From contig OX123192.2 in the NCBI GenBank assembly GCA_944739405.2, positions 49,032,486-49,096,485 on the forward strand: 64,000 nt of DNA, read 5' to 3'. Both the position numbers and the translations under genes were made by a program. This document shows positions 32,916 through 42,744 of this stretch, piece by piece (position 1 is the first letter of the stretch; every line of letters starts with the position of its first letter). Source of the DNA: Euclidia mi (lineage: Eukaryota; Arthropoda; Insecta; Lepidoptera; Erebidae). The notes under the pieces were generated by a model, which did no database searches, was not told where the DNA came from, and was given only the letters and a program-made list of their open reading frames with translations.

Positions 32916-33593
32916 GTAAGTGTCAATTCTCCCAATTTCCTTCGGAAATCCATTCAATGGTGCTAATTGTAACCACCTTAGTATCACAATGAAACACCCG
33001 AGTATCCATGGAGTACACTTATTGCTTACAATCACCCACTATTATATTATTCGCCGCGGTAACGTAACCTTTTGCTTGCATTTAAACCGATGAGTTTCAT
33101 ATATCGGCACGCAATGTAACTAAACAAAATTTTCGTAGTTATTTATAACAAAGCTGTCATTGGTAACAAAACCATACCTCGAATTTAAAGGCTCCATCCA
33201 AAGAAATATAACCTTATTAAACCTAGTCCAACCTCTCTGGCTCCATCTATTCTTACCTTTCTAGATTAATAATTAAAACCAATTAAAATAAATATGTTTT
33301 AAATTCCCATAGATATTTTCTCCTGAAACATATGGAAGAATTAGGTGTGGAGTTCCTCCAAGGTGATGATGGGGTATCACGATCGTCTAAGGTAGACTGC
33401 AGTCCATCAGGCACGAATACTTATCCGAGTCCGAGGATTCTTCCTCTATTGGAGGAAAACCACACTTTATACCTTCACATGCCATATGCAGTGGGCTGCA
33501 ACACTGTCTTACTTATTTGTTAAATTTCTTTAACGTATTTGTTGCAGCTGTTTATTATCCCTCAATAAATAAAATAAAATATTACAGTCGATT
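32916..33593. other. No clear gene
   Basis: A 63-codon frame at 33,332-33,523 followed by an AATAAATAAAATAAAATA run at about 33,565-33,585 could be the last 250 bp of an unidentified LINE. No protein motif supports this. Confidence 0.35.
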
Positions 33594-33662
33594 CTTGTGC
33601 CCAATAGTTTCGTCAATGCCTTGTCTTAGTTAGTCGGTAACGGAAGACTTTAATATAAAATT
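33594..33662 (-). mobile_element. Helitron-like fragment
   Basis: TTGTGCCCAATAGTTTCGTC, TTAGTTAGTCGGTAACGGAA and TTTAATATAAAA match the 5' part of the element at 12,342-12,548 in the same orientation. The 3' CTAG end is missing. Confidence 0.6.
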
Positions 33663-34124
33663 GATTCCATTATGTTTAACTGAATTTTCTTTAAATATGT
33701 TTTTTAACCTGCTAGCTAAGTAAAGGGGAATCATAAAAGGAACGACAAAAAAAATACTTAGCGAATGATGATGAGATACTGTTTTACATAGATTTATTAA
33801 CAAGAATCAGATGTACCGTATTCGTCCAACTAAGCGTGGCACGTTGACAGCTATGTGTGCGTGACCTTTGGCGACTGGCACTGTACGGACACGCGCGTCT
33901 ATGTGTGTGAAAAGTTGCCAGATTATGAATAATCTCCCAGTATTTTGCATATAGTTATGTAATATTCTTATATTCATTTGCGGTTTTGAAGAATTTACCA
34001 TGGATTTAATTAATGCTTTTATAAATACATTTCTTAAATGTAGGTACCGAGTTAAGTTTTAACTACTTCGTAAATCTTAATCTGAATAATCATGCACCAA
34101 CCATCAAGTGTCTCTGCACCACCC

Positions 34125-34226
34125 TAGGTTGACTGGTAGAGAATGCCTAAGGCATTAAGTCCACCTTGTACCACATTGTTTGTGTTGTGCAAAAGTTAAA
34201 TAAAAAAAAAAATAAAAAAAAAAACT
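34125..34226 (+). mobile_element. Decayed LINE 3' UTR with poly(A)
   Basis: CTAGGTTGACTGGTAGAGAA, then TGCCTAAGGCATTAAGTCCA, and an A-rich tail (AAATAAAAAAAAAAATAAAA). Same layout as 32,500-32,620 with a different hairpin core. Confidence 0.6.
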
Positions 34227-34231
34227 GTATA

Positions 34232-34419
34232 TATAAAATCCTTGACTGACAGACAAGCTACAGCCGAAACTACTCGGCGCATGAAGCTGAAATTTAGCAT
34301 GTATGTTTCTTGGGAACCGTAGGGGTGCACCAAGACGGAATTTCTCGAAATTCCCACGGGATCGGGCAAAACGAGAAATAAGAAAATATGTGCGTGCGAA
34401 GCCGCTGGCGTCGATTAGT
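34232..34419 (+). mobile_element. Helitron-like element, decayed
   Basis: TATATAAAATCCTTGACTGA, AGCTGAAATTTAGCATGTAT, CGTAGGGGTGCACCAAGACG and ATTCCCACGGGATCGGGC follow the order of the element at 12,342-12,548. It ends GCGTGCGAAGCCGCTGGCG then GATTAG, a changed CTAG end. Confidence 0.65.
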
Positions 34420-34432
34420 TGAGAAATAAATA

Positions 34433-34737
34433 GTATGTATGTACACACGGCACCAAGTCAAGCTAAACAGTTGCTGTACGATTTTGATACTTATTCCCTA
34501 CGCCATAAGTATGTATGTACACACGGCACCAAGTCAAGCTAAACAGTTGCTGTACGATTTTGATACTTATTCCCTACGCCATTAGTATGTATGTACACAG
34601 GGCGCCAAGTCAAGCTAAACAGTTGCTGTACGATTTTGATACTTATTCCCTACGCCATAAGTATGTATGAACACACGGCGCCAAGTCAAGCTAAACATTT
34701 GCTGTACGATTTTGATACTTATTCTTTACGCCATAAG
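34433..34737 (+). repeat. Minisatellite, four tandem units of 76 bp
   Basis: Each unit runs GTATGTATGTACACACGGC, CCAAGTCAAGCTAAACAGTT, GCTGTACGATTTTGATACTT, ATTCCCTACGCCATAA. Units start at 34,433, 34,509, 34,585 and 34,661 and differ by a few substitutions. Because 76 is not a multiple of three, the short frames across it are unlikely to be coding. Confidence 0.95.
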
Positions 34738-37270
34738 AACGGTGCAAAGGTCAAAGTTTATAAGCTTGACGAGTAGCAGGGTGTACACGAATATTTGGAT
34801 CGTTTGGGGATCGAACTCAAAACAATATTATGTAAGGTATATACTAATGGAAATTGAAATTCTATTACTATATTTATGAGAAAGAAGATATATCTACAGT
34901 ATACTTTTATAATACGGTAATGTATTTTTCATTAACATGACAATCATTATCACATAATCAATTGACAAGTGCATTTTCCCTAATTCAGGCAGAACGGCGT
35001 CGACAAAAACTGGCAACACTTACATATTTCTTGCACAAATACGAATTTTATCGAAACTAAATTAGGAAACAGTCAAATTATCAATAGTTACCTGTGAAAA
35101 AATATTCCATTTTCCTGTTTTTGTTTTTAGGAACAACTTTTACAGTGTTTAAAGAACACAAGACGGCATTTTGAGAATTTAAAAGTTGACGTGATCGTGA
35201 CGCGTGAACTGTACGATGCTTCGTAGCGCACTGAGACGAGTTTGTATTCGCTTTTCAATTTTGTATTTGCTTTAGTGGCCGCACGCAACTGTGCCGTGCG
35301 TTACATTTGATACTTCTCATATCTGTGCTGTTTTAATAACTTGAGCGGTATCAATTTGAGTAAGCAAAAAACTAACTAAACAATAGCGCAAATATTGATT
35401 AATAATAAAATCTTGAACGAGCCTACTAAAGATGGATTGTGATTAAAACCATTTCAGAAATTAAAATTCTAGCCGTGCGAATAAATTACTAGGTGAGCGA
35501 CTTATAATACAATGTGGGCAACTTCAATATTAAGATAGAGACGATTTTTCCAATTGAGGTTTTACATAACGAACTACTAAAAAGTTCACTTTAAGCAAGA
35601 TTTTCTAAGCTGCGTTATTAATGCTTATTGTTTACTGATATTTTATTTGGGGTCTTATGTTTTCTGTTTTGATTCGACTTTCCATGAAAATTACCAATAG
35701 GCTTGTATCCTAAAATGTAATTAGCGATTGATTCGTTCCTTTATAATATGTAAAACTGAAATATCAGATTTTTTCTTCAATTCGATCAGCAACATTACTA
35801 ATTACGGCTTTTTAAAAACTTTTTTGAATTTGACACAAAAACGCTGTAAATCATCATGGCGGTTGAGTGATATCACAAAGCTATGCAAAATAAAACAAAC
35901 CGTGAATGAAGTCTGGTCTGATGTACCCACTTTTATTTTGTTATATTCGATTTCACAGATAGAAAGTTTGACGTTTTAGTTGTATTTACTACTAAAACGT
36001 CAACAACATGAATGGCGGACGTACTGATTGACATAATGCTCTCTGATTGGTGTTCACCGTCACAAGAATAAATACATTGTTTAAGTTTCAGAATCCTAAA
36101 AATAGCATTAATCTTACCTTTTTATTATAAATAATAAACTTTATTGACATCTTAAGATCATAATGAATCTATAGATACTATACTCAAACCGATTTATTCT
36201 TAGTGGACACAAGCCGATTGCTTGATGCGCGCGTATCGGATTGGGAACGGGGTGACAAATCGATGCAGTCAGATGAGCTGAGTCGGTGCTGACAGAGGTG
36301 ACGAAAGTGATGCCCCGGCCTTCATTTCGAAAATCACGATCTACCTATTTATTTCTGAAAATAATCTCGTTCACTCGGGAAACTTAATAGGTTATGTTAG
36401 GTTTTCTTGTGATGTGTATACCCAAAAATAGTTGTGAAAGAAAAAGGTAAAAGTAATTGACGGAGCCCTGCGAAGCGTCTTATTTTATTTTATATTTTGT
36501 TCATTTGATTTAAGTAAATGCATATTGCTTTATTTTTTGTAATACATTGTTTCATTTAATTACCTACCCTTAAGTAATTAAATTTTCATGAAACTGTGAG
36601 CTCATAGTACTCTGCTCATTATAGTATTTTTCAAAGTGGTTTGTCTATATGAAACACTTCAAATGCCGCTCAGTATAAATAAATCATTTTGCCAAACATT
36701 GAAAAATGCAGGACGTAATGTTGACACTCAAACAAATATTAAATCGCTCAAATAACATGAAGCTTCGCATTTTGTATTTTAAGTACCTAACTGAAATTAA
36801 TGTTTGTAAGTTGCTATTCTGTTGATTTCTCATCACTCACAGTCAGGCGCTCACGTAGTAATATTATAACGTAAATTAATTATTTTTGTCACTTAAAACT
36901 TTAATTTACAGTCACTCGTTTAAATACTACCCCTACGTAAATCTTTCCTTCACTTTTATTTATTTATTTATTGAGGGACAAAAAAATAGTTACATGTTTA
37001 AATGTTACAAATAATTATTTATGCTAAATTATTCAACATGTAACCCACACTATTGTCCACGAATTGATAAAAAAGAAGTTTGCACGAAACGGATTGTTTT
37101 AAGTATTGCAGTTATTTTCAATACAATGTTTATTAAATAAACTGATCAATTTAACAATTGGATAATGATTCAATTAGTTTTTGTTTGCATTTGTAAGTAG
37201 ATTGAGAGAAAATATCCGTGTACATAAAGTGTGTGTTGTATGTATCAACTAGCCGGGTAAGGGGTGCCCG
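34738..37270. other. Long stretch without recognised genes or repeats
   Basis: AT-rich DNA between repeats, in the large intron of the receptor-like gene. It has slightly less AT-rich patches at 35,200-35,300 and 36,215-36,320 (TGCGCGCGTATCGGATTGGG), but I see no protein motif or RNA gene. Confidence 0.5.
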
Positions 37271-37338
37271 TGTCCCAGCGTTATGTATCTATATGAAACA
37301 ATCATGTCCCAGCGTTATGTATCTATACGAAACAATCG
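37271..37338 (+). repeat. Tandem pair of 34 bp
   Basis: TGTCCCAGCGTTATGTATCT, then ATATGAAACAATCA at 37,271-37,304, repeated at 37,305-37,338 with two substitutions. Confidence 0.9.
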
Positions 37339-37549
37339 TAATACTCGTGCTCTTCGCCGGAAAACAGTTCGAGATACTATGTAACACAACTTGTTAGTAA
37401 GGTCCAAGCAGTCAAATTTATTATTACATACGCCATACAAGAACATTGTGCCAAGAAATAGACGCCTATGCTCCAAGCTTATCATCATCATATTGTATTG
37501 TTGAAGTAGACTGGCTTAGGGAATCATTGAATGATTATATTTGCTATTG

Positions 37550-37781
37550 TCCGTGTGGTGACGGATTAAGATACGCATTGTCACCACCCCATATCATCCC
37601 ATGGGTGTCGTAAGAGCCGACAGAGGGAGCATATTATGCAGAGAACAGCACTGTAAGAGAAGGAAAACTTGATACAAACCCTATACCAACCCGCTTGGCC
37701 AGCGTGGTATAGTAGGCCAATTCCTCCTTTCAAAGGAGAGGCCTAGTCCAGCAGTGGACTATTAAAGGCTAATGATGATGA
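37550..37781 (+). mobile_element. RTE-tailed non-autonomous repeat (family T) with 14-bp target duplication
   Basis: 232 bp: TCCGTGTGGTGACGGATTAA, GTCACCACCCCATATC, CCCGCTTGGCCAGCGTGGTA, and a 3' end AGTCCAGCAGTGGACTATTA then (TGA)n. TATATTTGCTATTG is present on both sides (37,536-37,549 and 37,782-37,795), so this is a complete retroposed unit with its ends defined. It encodes nothing. Its tail is that of RTE LINEs, so RTE machinery probably mobilised it. Decayed relatives are at 19.27, 20.83 and 60.66 kb. Confidence 0.85.
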
Positions 37782-38019
37782 TATATTTGCTATTGAGAAA
37801 ACGCAAGAACTTCTTTTGTACAACTTCAAGTTTGTAAGTATATTTGTTTCGCGTAATTCAACTGATCGAATTAAAGTTTTATATAAAAATAAGTAAGTAG
37901 AGGCCCGCACAAAATCACTTGAGGATCGGACAACGAAACCATACACGCGAAAGGCTTGGTTCAGCGCTTGTACTTGTACAAAGATTCGACATACTATATC
38001 TCTCTGGTGGCTTCCGTGT

Positions 38020-39100
38020 TTATCTGGGTCTGTCCATGAAATCTTCATTTTCACTCTACACTGAATTGTACTCTCTGAGTCTTCATAATCATTTTCACTG
38101 TTAGAGTTATAAAAACTTGTTACCTTCTGGGCTTGTTGTTTATCTTTAAGACTAGATTTTGATTCAAAACTTGTTACCTTCTGGGCTTGTTGTTTATCTT
38201 CAAGAATAGATGTTGATTCAAAACTTGTTCCCCAAACCTCATCCCCCACTGAAGCAACATTCTGGTCTTGCACTTGAATCAAACATTCAGAATTGATTAC
38301 TGGCTCAATAATAACCACATCCGTAATTGTAAACACAGTCCTTGTTTCTGGATTATAGACTCTGTATCCCTTTATGTTATTTGGGTATCCTGTAAGAATA
38401 CATTTCACAGATTTCTTATCCCATTTTTTACGCTTTTGTTTAGGAACATGTACCATGACAGTGCTACCGAATATTCTAATATGACTGATATCTGGTTATG
38501 TTCCAGTCCATAGTTCATATGGCGTTCTATTATCCAACGCAGCAGCCACAGTTCGATTCTGCAGATACACTGCCGTATTGGTGGCCTCACCCCAAAACTC
38601 TTTTCCCAGGCTTGCATCAAACAGTAGACATCTCGCTTTTTCTACGATTGTGCGATTGAATCTTTCACATAAAACATTTTGTTCTGAAGTGTATGGGTTG
38701 CTTTTCTGGTGGATAATAATAGCACTGTTTAGGGTATCTACAAATTCCTTATTGCCTTATTGCAATACTCTAAACCGTTATCGCTTCTTATCACTTTTAT
38801 TGTTCTATTTGTTTGATTTTCCACCTGTGCTTTGAATATCTTGAAATACTTCAGAGCCTCATTTTTGTACTTCAGAAAATAAACAAATGTTATGCGACTG
38901 TAATCATCGACAAATAACAAGAAATACCTTGCTGCTCCTATCGATGTAGTCTTCATAGGGCCAAAAATGTCTGTGTGCACTAAATCTAGCAAGTTACTGC
39001 TTCTCTGACCACTGCCTTTAAATGGTAAGCGACACTGTTTATCTTCACAGCATGCGGTGCAAGAAGCCTTGCTTATTTCTACCTTTTCATCAAATGACAT
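38020..39100 (-). pseudogene. Copia integrase region
   Basis: The start holds a relic of the pre-integrase zinc motif (KASCTACCEDKQCRLPF). The integrase core follows: LVHTDIFGPM with the first catalytic Asp, FVDDYSR, and IRSDNGLEY with the second. Past a frameshift near 38,740 come CERFNRTIVEKARCLL with the catalytic Glu, FWGEA, and after a stop near 38,500 the HVPKQKRKKWDKKS block of the C-terminal copia domain. A linker with two copies of an 18-residue unit (DKQQAQKV core) follows. Confidence 0.8.
38112..38219 (-). repeat. 54-bp in-frame tandem duplication in copia pol
   Basis: Two 54-bp units (38,112-38,165 and 38,166-38,219), sharing CCTTCTGGGCTTGTTGTTTA, encode two consecutive variants of the same 18 residues. 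The length keeps the frame. Confidence 0.85.
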
Positions 39101-39129
39101 TTAAATATTCCTTGTTGACACATCCTAAT

Positions 39130-39560
39130 CTACGATGCCATGTTACTCCTGACACAGCTGATGCAGCAAAATACACCTGGGATACCAAGTTTACTTTGTA
39201 TAACTACTGACCAATACTGTTGTAGCGACTGTTTCTTTTTATTGTAAACATAACAGCCTTTTTCTGTGAAAGACACACTGTTTCCTTTTTTAATTAATTG
39301 GCGGACTGATAGTAGGTTAGTAGTCAGAGATGGTATACAGCGTACGTCTTCTACCACGATATCGTACTCGCAATCATCAGTTGAAGTCGTTATTTTAACA
39401 TTGCCAGAACATAATACTGTCATCTTCTCACTTTTAGCTACGACATTTTCTTTATTTTGTTCATATTTTGCATTCATGACCCAACTTTTATTTGCTGTTA
39501 GGTGTACACCTATCCCGGAGTCAATATACCAATCATTTTGTTTAAATTCGCACTTAAAAA
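39130..39560 (-). pseudogene. Copia protease region
   Basis: WYIDSGIGVHLT at about 39,500-39,530 contains the aspartic protease DSG triad. VRCIPSLTTNLLSVRQLIKK and FTEKGCYVYNKK follow, as in copia-type polyproteins. Confidence 0.75.
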
Positions 39561-39625
39561 TACTGCACTAAATGCGTTTGATTGCACTCTTTCTGTATTT
39601 TTCTTATGTGCTAAATTATTTTCAG

Positions 39626-40340
39626 TCATGCACTGATTTTGTACTGGCTGACTTGTTTACACCGGTAGCATTTCACTGCCGTGTTTGACTTTGACAGAAC
39701 AGTTGTACTGTCAATATTATACTTTTTCTTGGCCATATACAAATTCTTTTTATTTTGCTTTGCATGATATTTTGCATGCCTGTTAAAAGCACCGTTCATT
39801 TCGCTTTCGTAATCTACTGACTCCATACCTAATAGTTTTGTTTCAATATTTTCTGCCGTAATGGAAATTCCCTCATGTTCGATTGCCATGATCATTGGAG
39901 TAAAACGATCAGGCAATCTAGCCAACAACAATGACCCTGTCCACTGATCATTTATTTCAAATCCAGTCCAACTTAATTTCTGCGCTGTATCAGTAAATAA
40001 TCTGCGTCACATATGACGTCATTGAACTGCAATTTTCTCGCCGGATTGAAATTAAATTTCTTAATAGACTTATTCATCGTGAAAAGCCACTATCGTCAAA
40101 TAATTGTTGACGTGACGATTTTACAGTTTTGACGTGGACATACAATGACGGGTCGATGGTCATGATCAATTTCGCTTTTGTTTTTCCGTCATCCGCGCTT
40201 GTTAGTTCTTTTTCCTGTACGGGCTTGATGCAATGCTTCATGCCTTCCAGAACTAAGAAATTTTCTACAGCGAAACACCACTCCGAATAATTATCGCATC
40301 CCTTTAGTTTCGGCACATTTATTATGTAGTTGCTAGCCAT
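39626..40340 (-). pseudogene. Copia gag
   Basis: Starts ATG at 40,340 (MASNYIINVPKLKG, then YSEWCFAVENFLVLEG), the usual copia gag beginning. After frame loss at about 40,075-39,935, LLARLPDRFTPMIMAIEH and a basic region lead to the first half of a CCHC knuckle (CYRCKQ) at about 39,655; the rest of the knuckle is gone. Confidence 0.75.
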
Positions 40341-40387
40341 TTTGACGAACAATGATATACTGCGATAATTAAAATCACAGCTAAATT

Positions 40388-40459
40388 GCACTGTCTTTTA
40401 ACACTTGCTTGCAAAATCCTTGTTAAAACGAATACTGTCTTTTAACACTTGCTTGCAAA
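40388..40459 (-). repeat. Duplicated segment in the copia leader
   Basis: CACTGTCTTTTAACACTTGC and TTGCAAAA at about 40,388-40,416 recur almost unchanged at about 40,432-40,460 (period 44 bp). Confidence 0.75.
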
Positions 40460-40499
40460 AATCTAGTTGAAATAACTCGATTGCGATTTTATGAGCTTT

Positions 40500-40512
40500 C
40501 TGGGCCCATAAC
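40500..40512 (-). other. Copia primer-binding site
   Basis: GTTATGGGCCCAG on the minus strand matches what I recall of the sequence right after the 5' LTR of Drosophila copia, which pairs with an internal part of initiator tRNA-Met. It lies about 160 bases upstream of gag. The 5' LTR remnant should therefore be 40,513 to about 40,645; its second copy is missing, so its outer end is uncertain. Confidence 0.6.
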
Positions 40513-40649
40513 TTGAAATAAAACAACGTATTCCCAGAGACTAGTGGCAAAAACTGACAACGTTTTATTTTGAACTATAGAAGAAAACATAGAATTCAAA
40601 ATACATGTCTACCGACAATACACGACAGATGGCCAGTACGATACACGGC

Positions 40650-41775
40650 CAGTGCTAATATATAATTATTGTGTAGATATTAAACCTTTAACAGAGACAA
40701 ACCATCTAAGCAAATTACCGCGTATTCCATTGAACGCAAGTTTTTCGAGACGGCTTGCGTGGTCCACCTTATCGAACGCCTTCTTAAAATCATTGTACAC
40801 TGTATCTACCTGGACTCTACGGTCCTACTCTACGGTCGGTATATTTGCAAATAAATTGTTTGTAAAAACCATAAGATTCGACATAGTGGAGCGTTTCTTA
40901 ACGAAACCATGTTGTTCTGAAACAATGAGTTGATGTATACATGGATAGACGGCGCCATGCACCAGCCTCTCAAAAACTTTTGACAGGGTGGAAAGAATAG
41001 AAATAGAATGGTAATTCTTTACATTACCTTTGTCACCACTTTTATATACGAGTATAACAAATGCTCGCTTCCACACGGCCGGGAAAACACTCTCACGTAA
41101 ACATTTGTTAAAAATCATATGTAGAGTATTAAAAATTGTATCAGCTATTTTGACAAAAAAATAAGGTGGTAATCTGTCGGGACCAGCGCCTCTGGATAAA
41201 TCTAGTGACTTAAGCGCGTTGTGAACGTCAGTTTTCGTTAATTAGATATCAGGGAGACACGTAACACTGTCCGAATATGAGTTGGTTGGTTTCCATGTAT
41301 TGGGATCTAGAGTGGAGGATTCGTAAACGGAAGAAATCAAACTAGAAAAGAGATTGCATATTTCTGTAGGATAACATGAACAGACGTCTTAAAAGCGCAT
41401 GGTCGCGGGATACTTACATTTACCTTTTCTGTTTGAAATGTAAGACCAGAAGTGTTTTATATTTTTAGAAATGCTTTCTTCGACGGTGGTTATGTAGTGC
41501 CGAAAACAGTTTGTGGATTCTTTACGAAATAATCTACGATATTTAGAAAATGATATGTAATCAGCGTTGTTGCCGTACTTTTTCCATTTATTCCAAGCAG
41601 GTTCTGTATTTTAAAAAATACGGATTAGGTCAGGTGTTAACCACACAGGAAAGTTTGAGTTGGTTTTGCGTGTCAATGGAACACGTGACCTAATTACTCC
41701 ATACAATACGTTGTAGAAGCCGTTGATAGATTGTTCTGCGGGAAGTTCAGAAAGGATCCCATTCCAGTCAATCTT
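40650..41775 (-). mobile_element. Jockey/CR1-like LINE, middle part only
   Basis: On the minus strand: the end of the endonuclease region (IDWNGILSELPAEQSINGFY, then VIRSRVPLTRK, WLTPDLI), a decayed linker, then RT fingers (VFPAVWKRAFVILVYKSGDK, KNYHSISILSTLSKVFERLV, EQHGFVKKRSTMSNLMVFTN), ending soon after a relic of motif A at about 40,790 and a final block near 40,655. Palm motifs B and C, thumb and 3' end are missing. It resembles the LINE at 1-2102. Both ends meet other elements or intron DNA. Confidence 0.75.
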
Positions 41776-41805
41776 AATATAAATATATAAAATAAAAAAA
41801 CTTAC

Positions 41806-41882
41806 ATGCTTCTTAAAAAAGTTATTGTATAATATATCTGCCATGATGATGTTACTATCAAATGAATCAAATAATTGATGAT
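41806..41882 (-). CDS. Gustatory-receptor-like gene, small internal exon (tentative)
   Basis: Acceptor ATTTTTTACAG before 41,882 and donor AAGCAT/GTAAGT after 41,806 delimit 77 bases: two bases, then 25 codons (HQLFDSFDSNIIMADILYNN, then FFKKH). It ends in phase 0, which matches the phase 0 start of the exon at 32,384. Acidic, Phe-rich exons like this occur between membrane helices in insect gustatory receptors. LINE sequence begins only about 30 bases downstream, in the intron. Confidence 0.45.
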
Positions 41883-42183
41883 CTGTAAAAAATATGATGA
41901 ACATAACTATTTTTTTTTTATAGAGAACTGATATTATTAAAAGAGTTCAGATGTTTCAGACTCTTATTTTTTGACTAGCGCTCAGTGTTGTGCGTTCGAT
42001 CTCCACACAAGACAAAATTTAATGTAATACATATACCTACTGTTGTTTCTAGTTTAGGTGTTATGTATGTTCTATGGTTAAGTCCACCGCGATACAAAAT
42101 AATTTTATTCCTTGTGCAGTAAAACAAAAAAGTGGCAGAAACAAAATATCTATAATCGACTCATGCTAGAATAAAAATTTAAG

Positions 42184-42744
42184 TTAATCCGTTTTATACA
42201 AGGTTACTACGTGCAAACATTCCAAACATTTCAAAGGACAGTCAATCATTTTTAAAGAATTTATAATCATCTCGTATTGTTTTATAACATTTTGTACATT
42301 CGGTGTGTTTTCAAAAACATAGACAATAATAATAAAATACTCAAGTATTTTGTAAATTTTACAATCATCAAGTGAGTCGTCAATGCCGGGCAAGTAATTG
42401 TTATATCTGTAAATATATTCATCTCCTGTCCGGAAAGATATGGCAAAATAAATAATATATTCAGCGCAAACAGAAGAACTGATCATATAGTAGAAAGCAC
42501 CGCTAAGAACAAAGTAAGAAAAAATCAACGCAAGTGTTATGTAAACGCATTTAGAAGTTATGCAAAATATTCTTGGTATGTGTTTAGAAATCTGGTAAAA
42601 GCCAAGAAAGAAGCGAAGACCCCTAAATATTTTTAAATTTATCACAAAACTGTTAGTCATTGTTTCAACTTTGAAAAGCATTGAAATGCATCTTTTTATA
42701 AATATGTAGGTTATGGAACTATTCTTCTTTTGAGCACAATACAT
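42184..42744 (-). CDS. Gustatory-receptor-like gene, N-terminal exon (tentative)
   Basis: An open frame of 186 codons encodes a protein with repeated hydrophobic stretches. After an internal Met (MTNSFVINLKIFRGLRFFLG) there is a helix at about residues 65-90 (VYITLALIFSYFVLSGAFYY), one near 95-105, and one at about 133-145 (ILEYFIIIVYVF). NVQNVIKQYEMIINSLKMID, a loop-like stretch, follows. The pattern and an F-R-x-L-x3-L-G-type start suit the first exon of a lepidopteran gustatory receptor. The start codon is uncertain: Met at 42,744, 42,681 or 42,660. I could not find a strong donor with the phase required by the next exon (one base over). With the other exons the total is about 330-340 residues, short for the family, so one exon may be unseen or lost. 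Confidence 0.45.
   Translation of the reverse strand: MYCAQKKNSSITYIFIKRCISMLFKVETMTNSFVINLKIFRGLRFFLGFYQISKHIPRIFCITSKCVYITLALIFSYFVLSGAFYYMISSSVCAEYIIYFAISFRTGDEYIYRYNNYLPGIDDSLDDCKIYKILEYFIIIVYVFENTPNVQNVIKQYEMIINSLKMIDCPLKCLECLHVVTLYKTD

Larger units (their letters stand above)
37860..40645 (-). mobile_element. Ty1/copia retrotransposon, 3' part lost
   Basis: From right to left on the minus strand: a possible LTR remnant, a copia-type primer-binding site, gag, protease, and integrase, in the order typical of Ty1/copia. RT and RNase H and a 3' LTR are absent; homology fades at about 37,900-38,040 in the linker after integrase. Frames are broken in several places. It lies inside the large intron of the receptor-like gene, in the same orientation, and its left end was later joined to unrelated DNA. 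Confidence 0.85.

Noticed and set aside
34433..34737. CRISPR-like array
   Set aside because: Units are directly adjacent with no spacers and the sequence is animal nuclear DNA; it is a minisatellite.
34591..34879. Reading frames across the 76-bp repeats
   Set aside because: The period is not a multiple of three, so frames change from unit to unit; no coding constraint.
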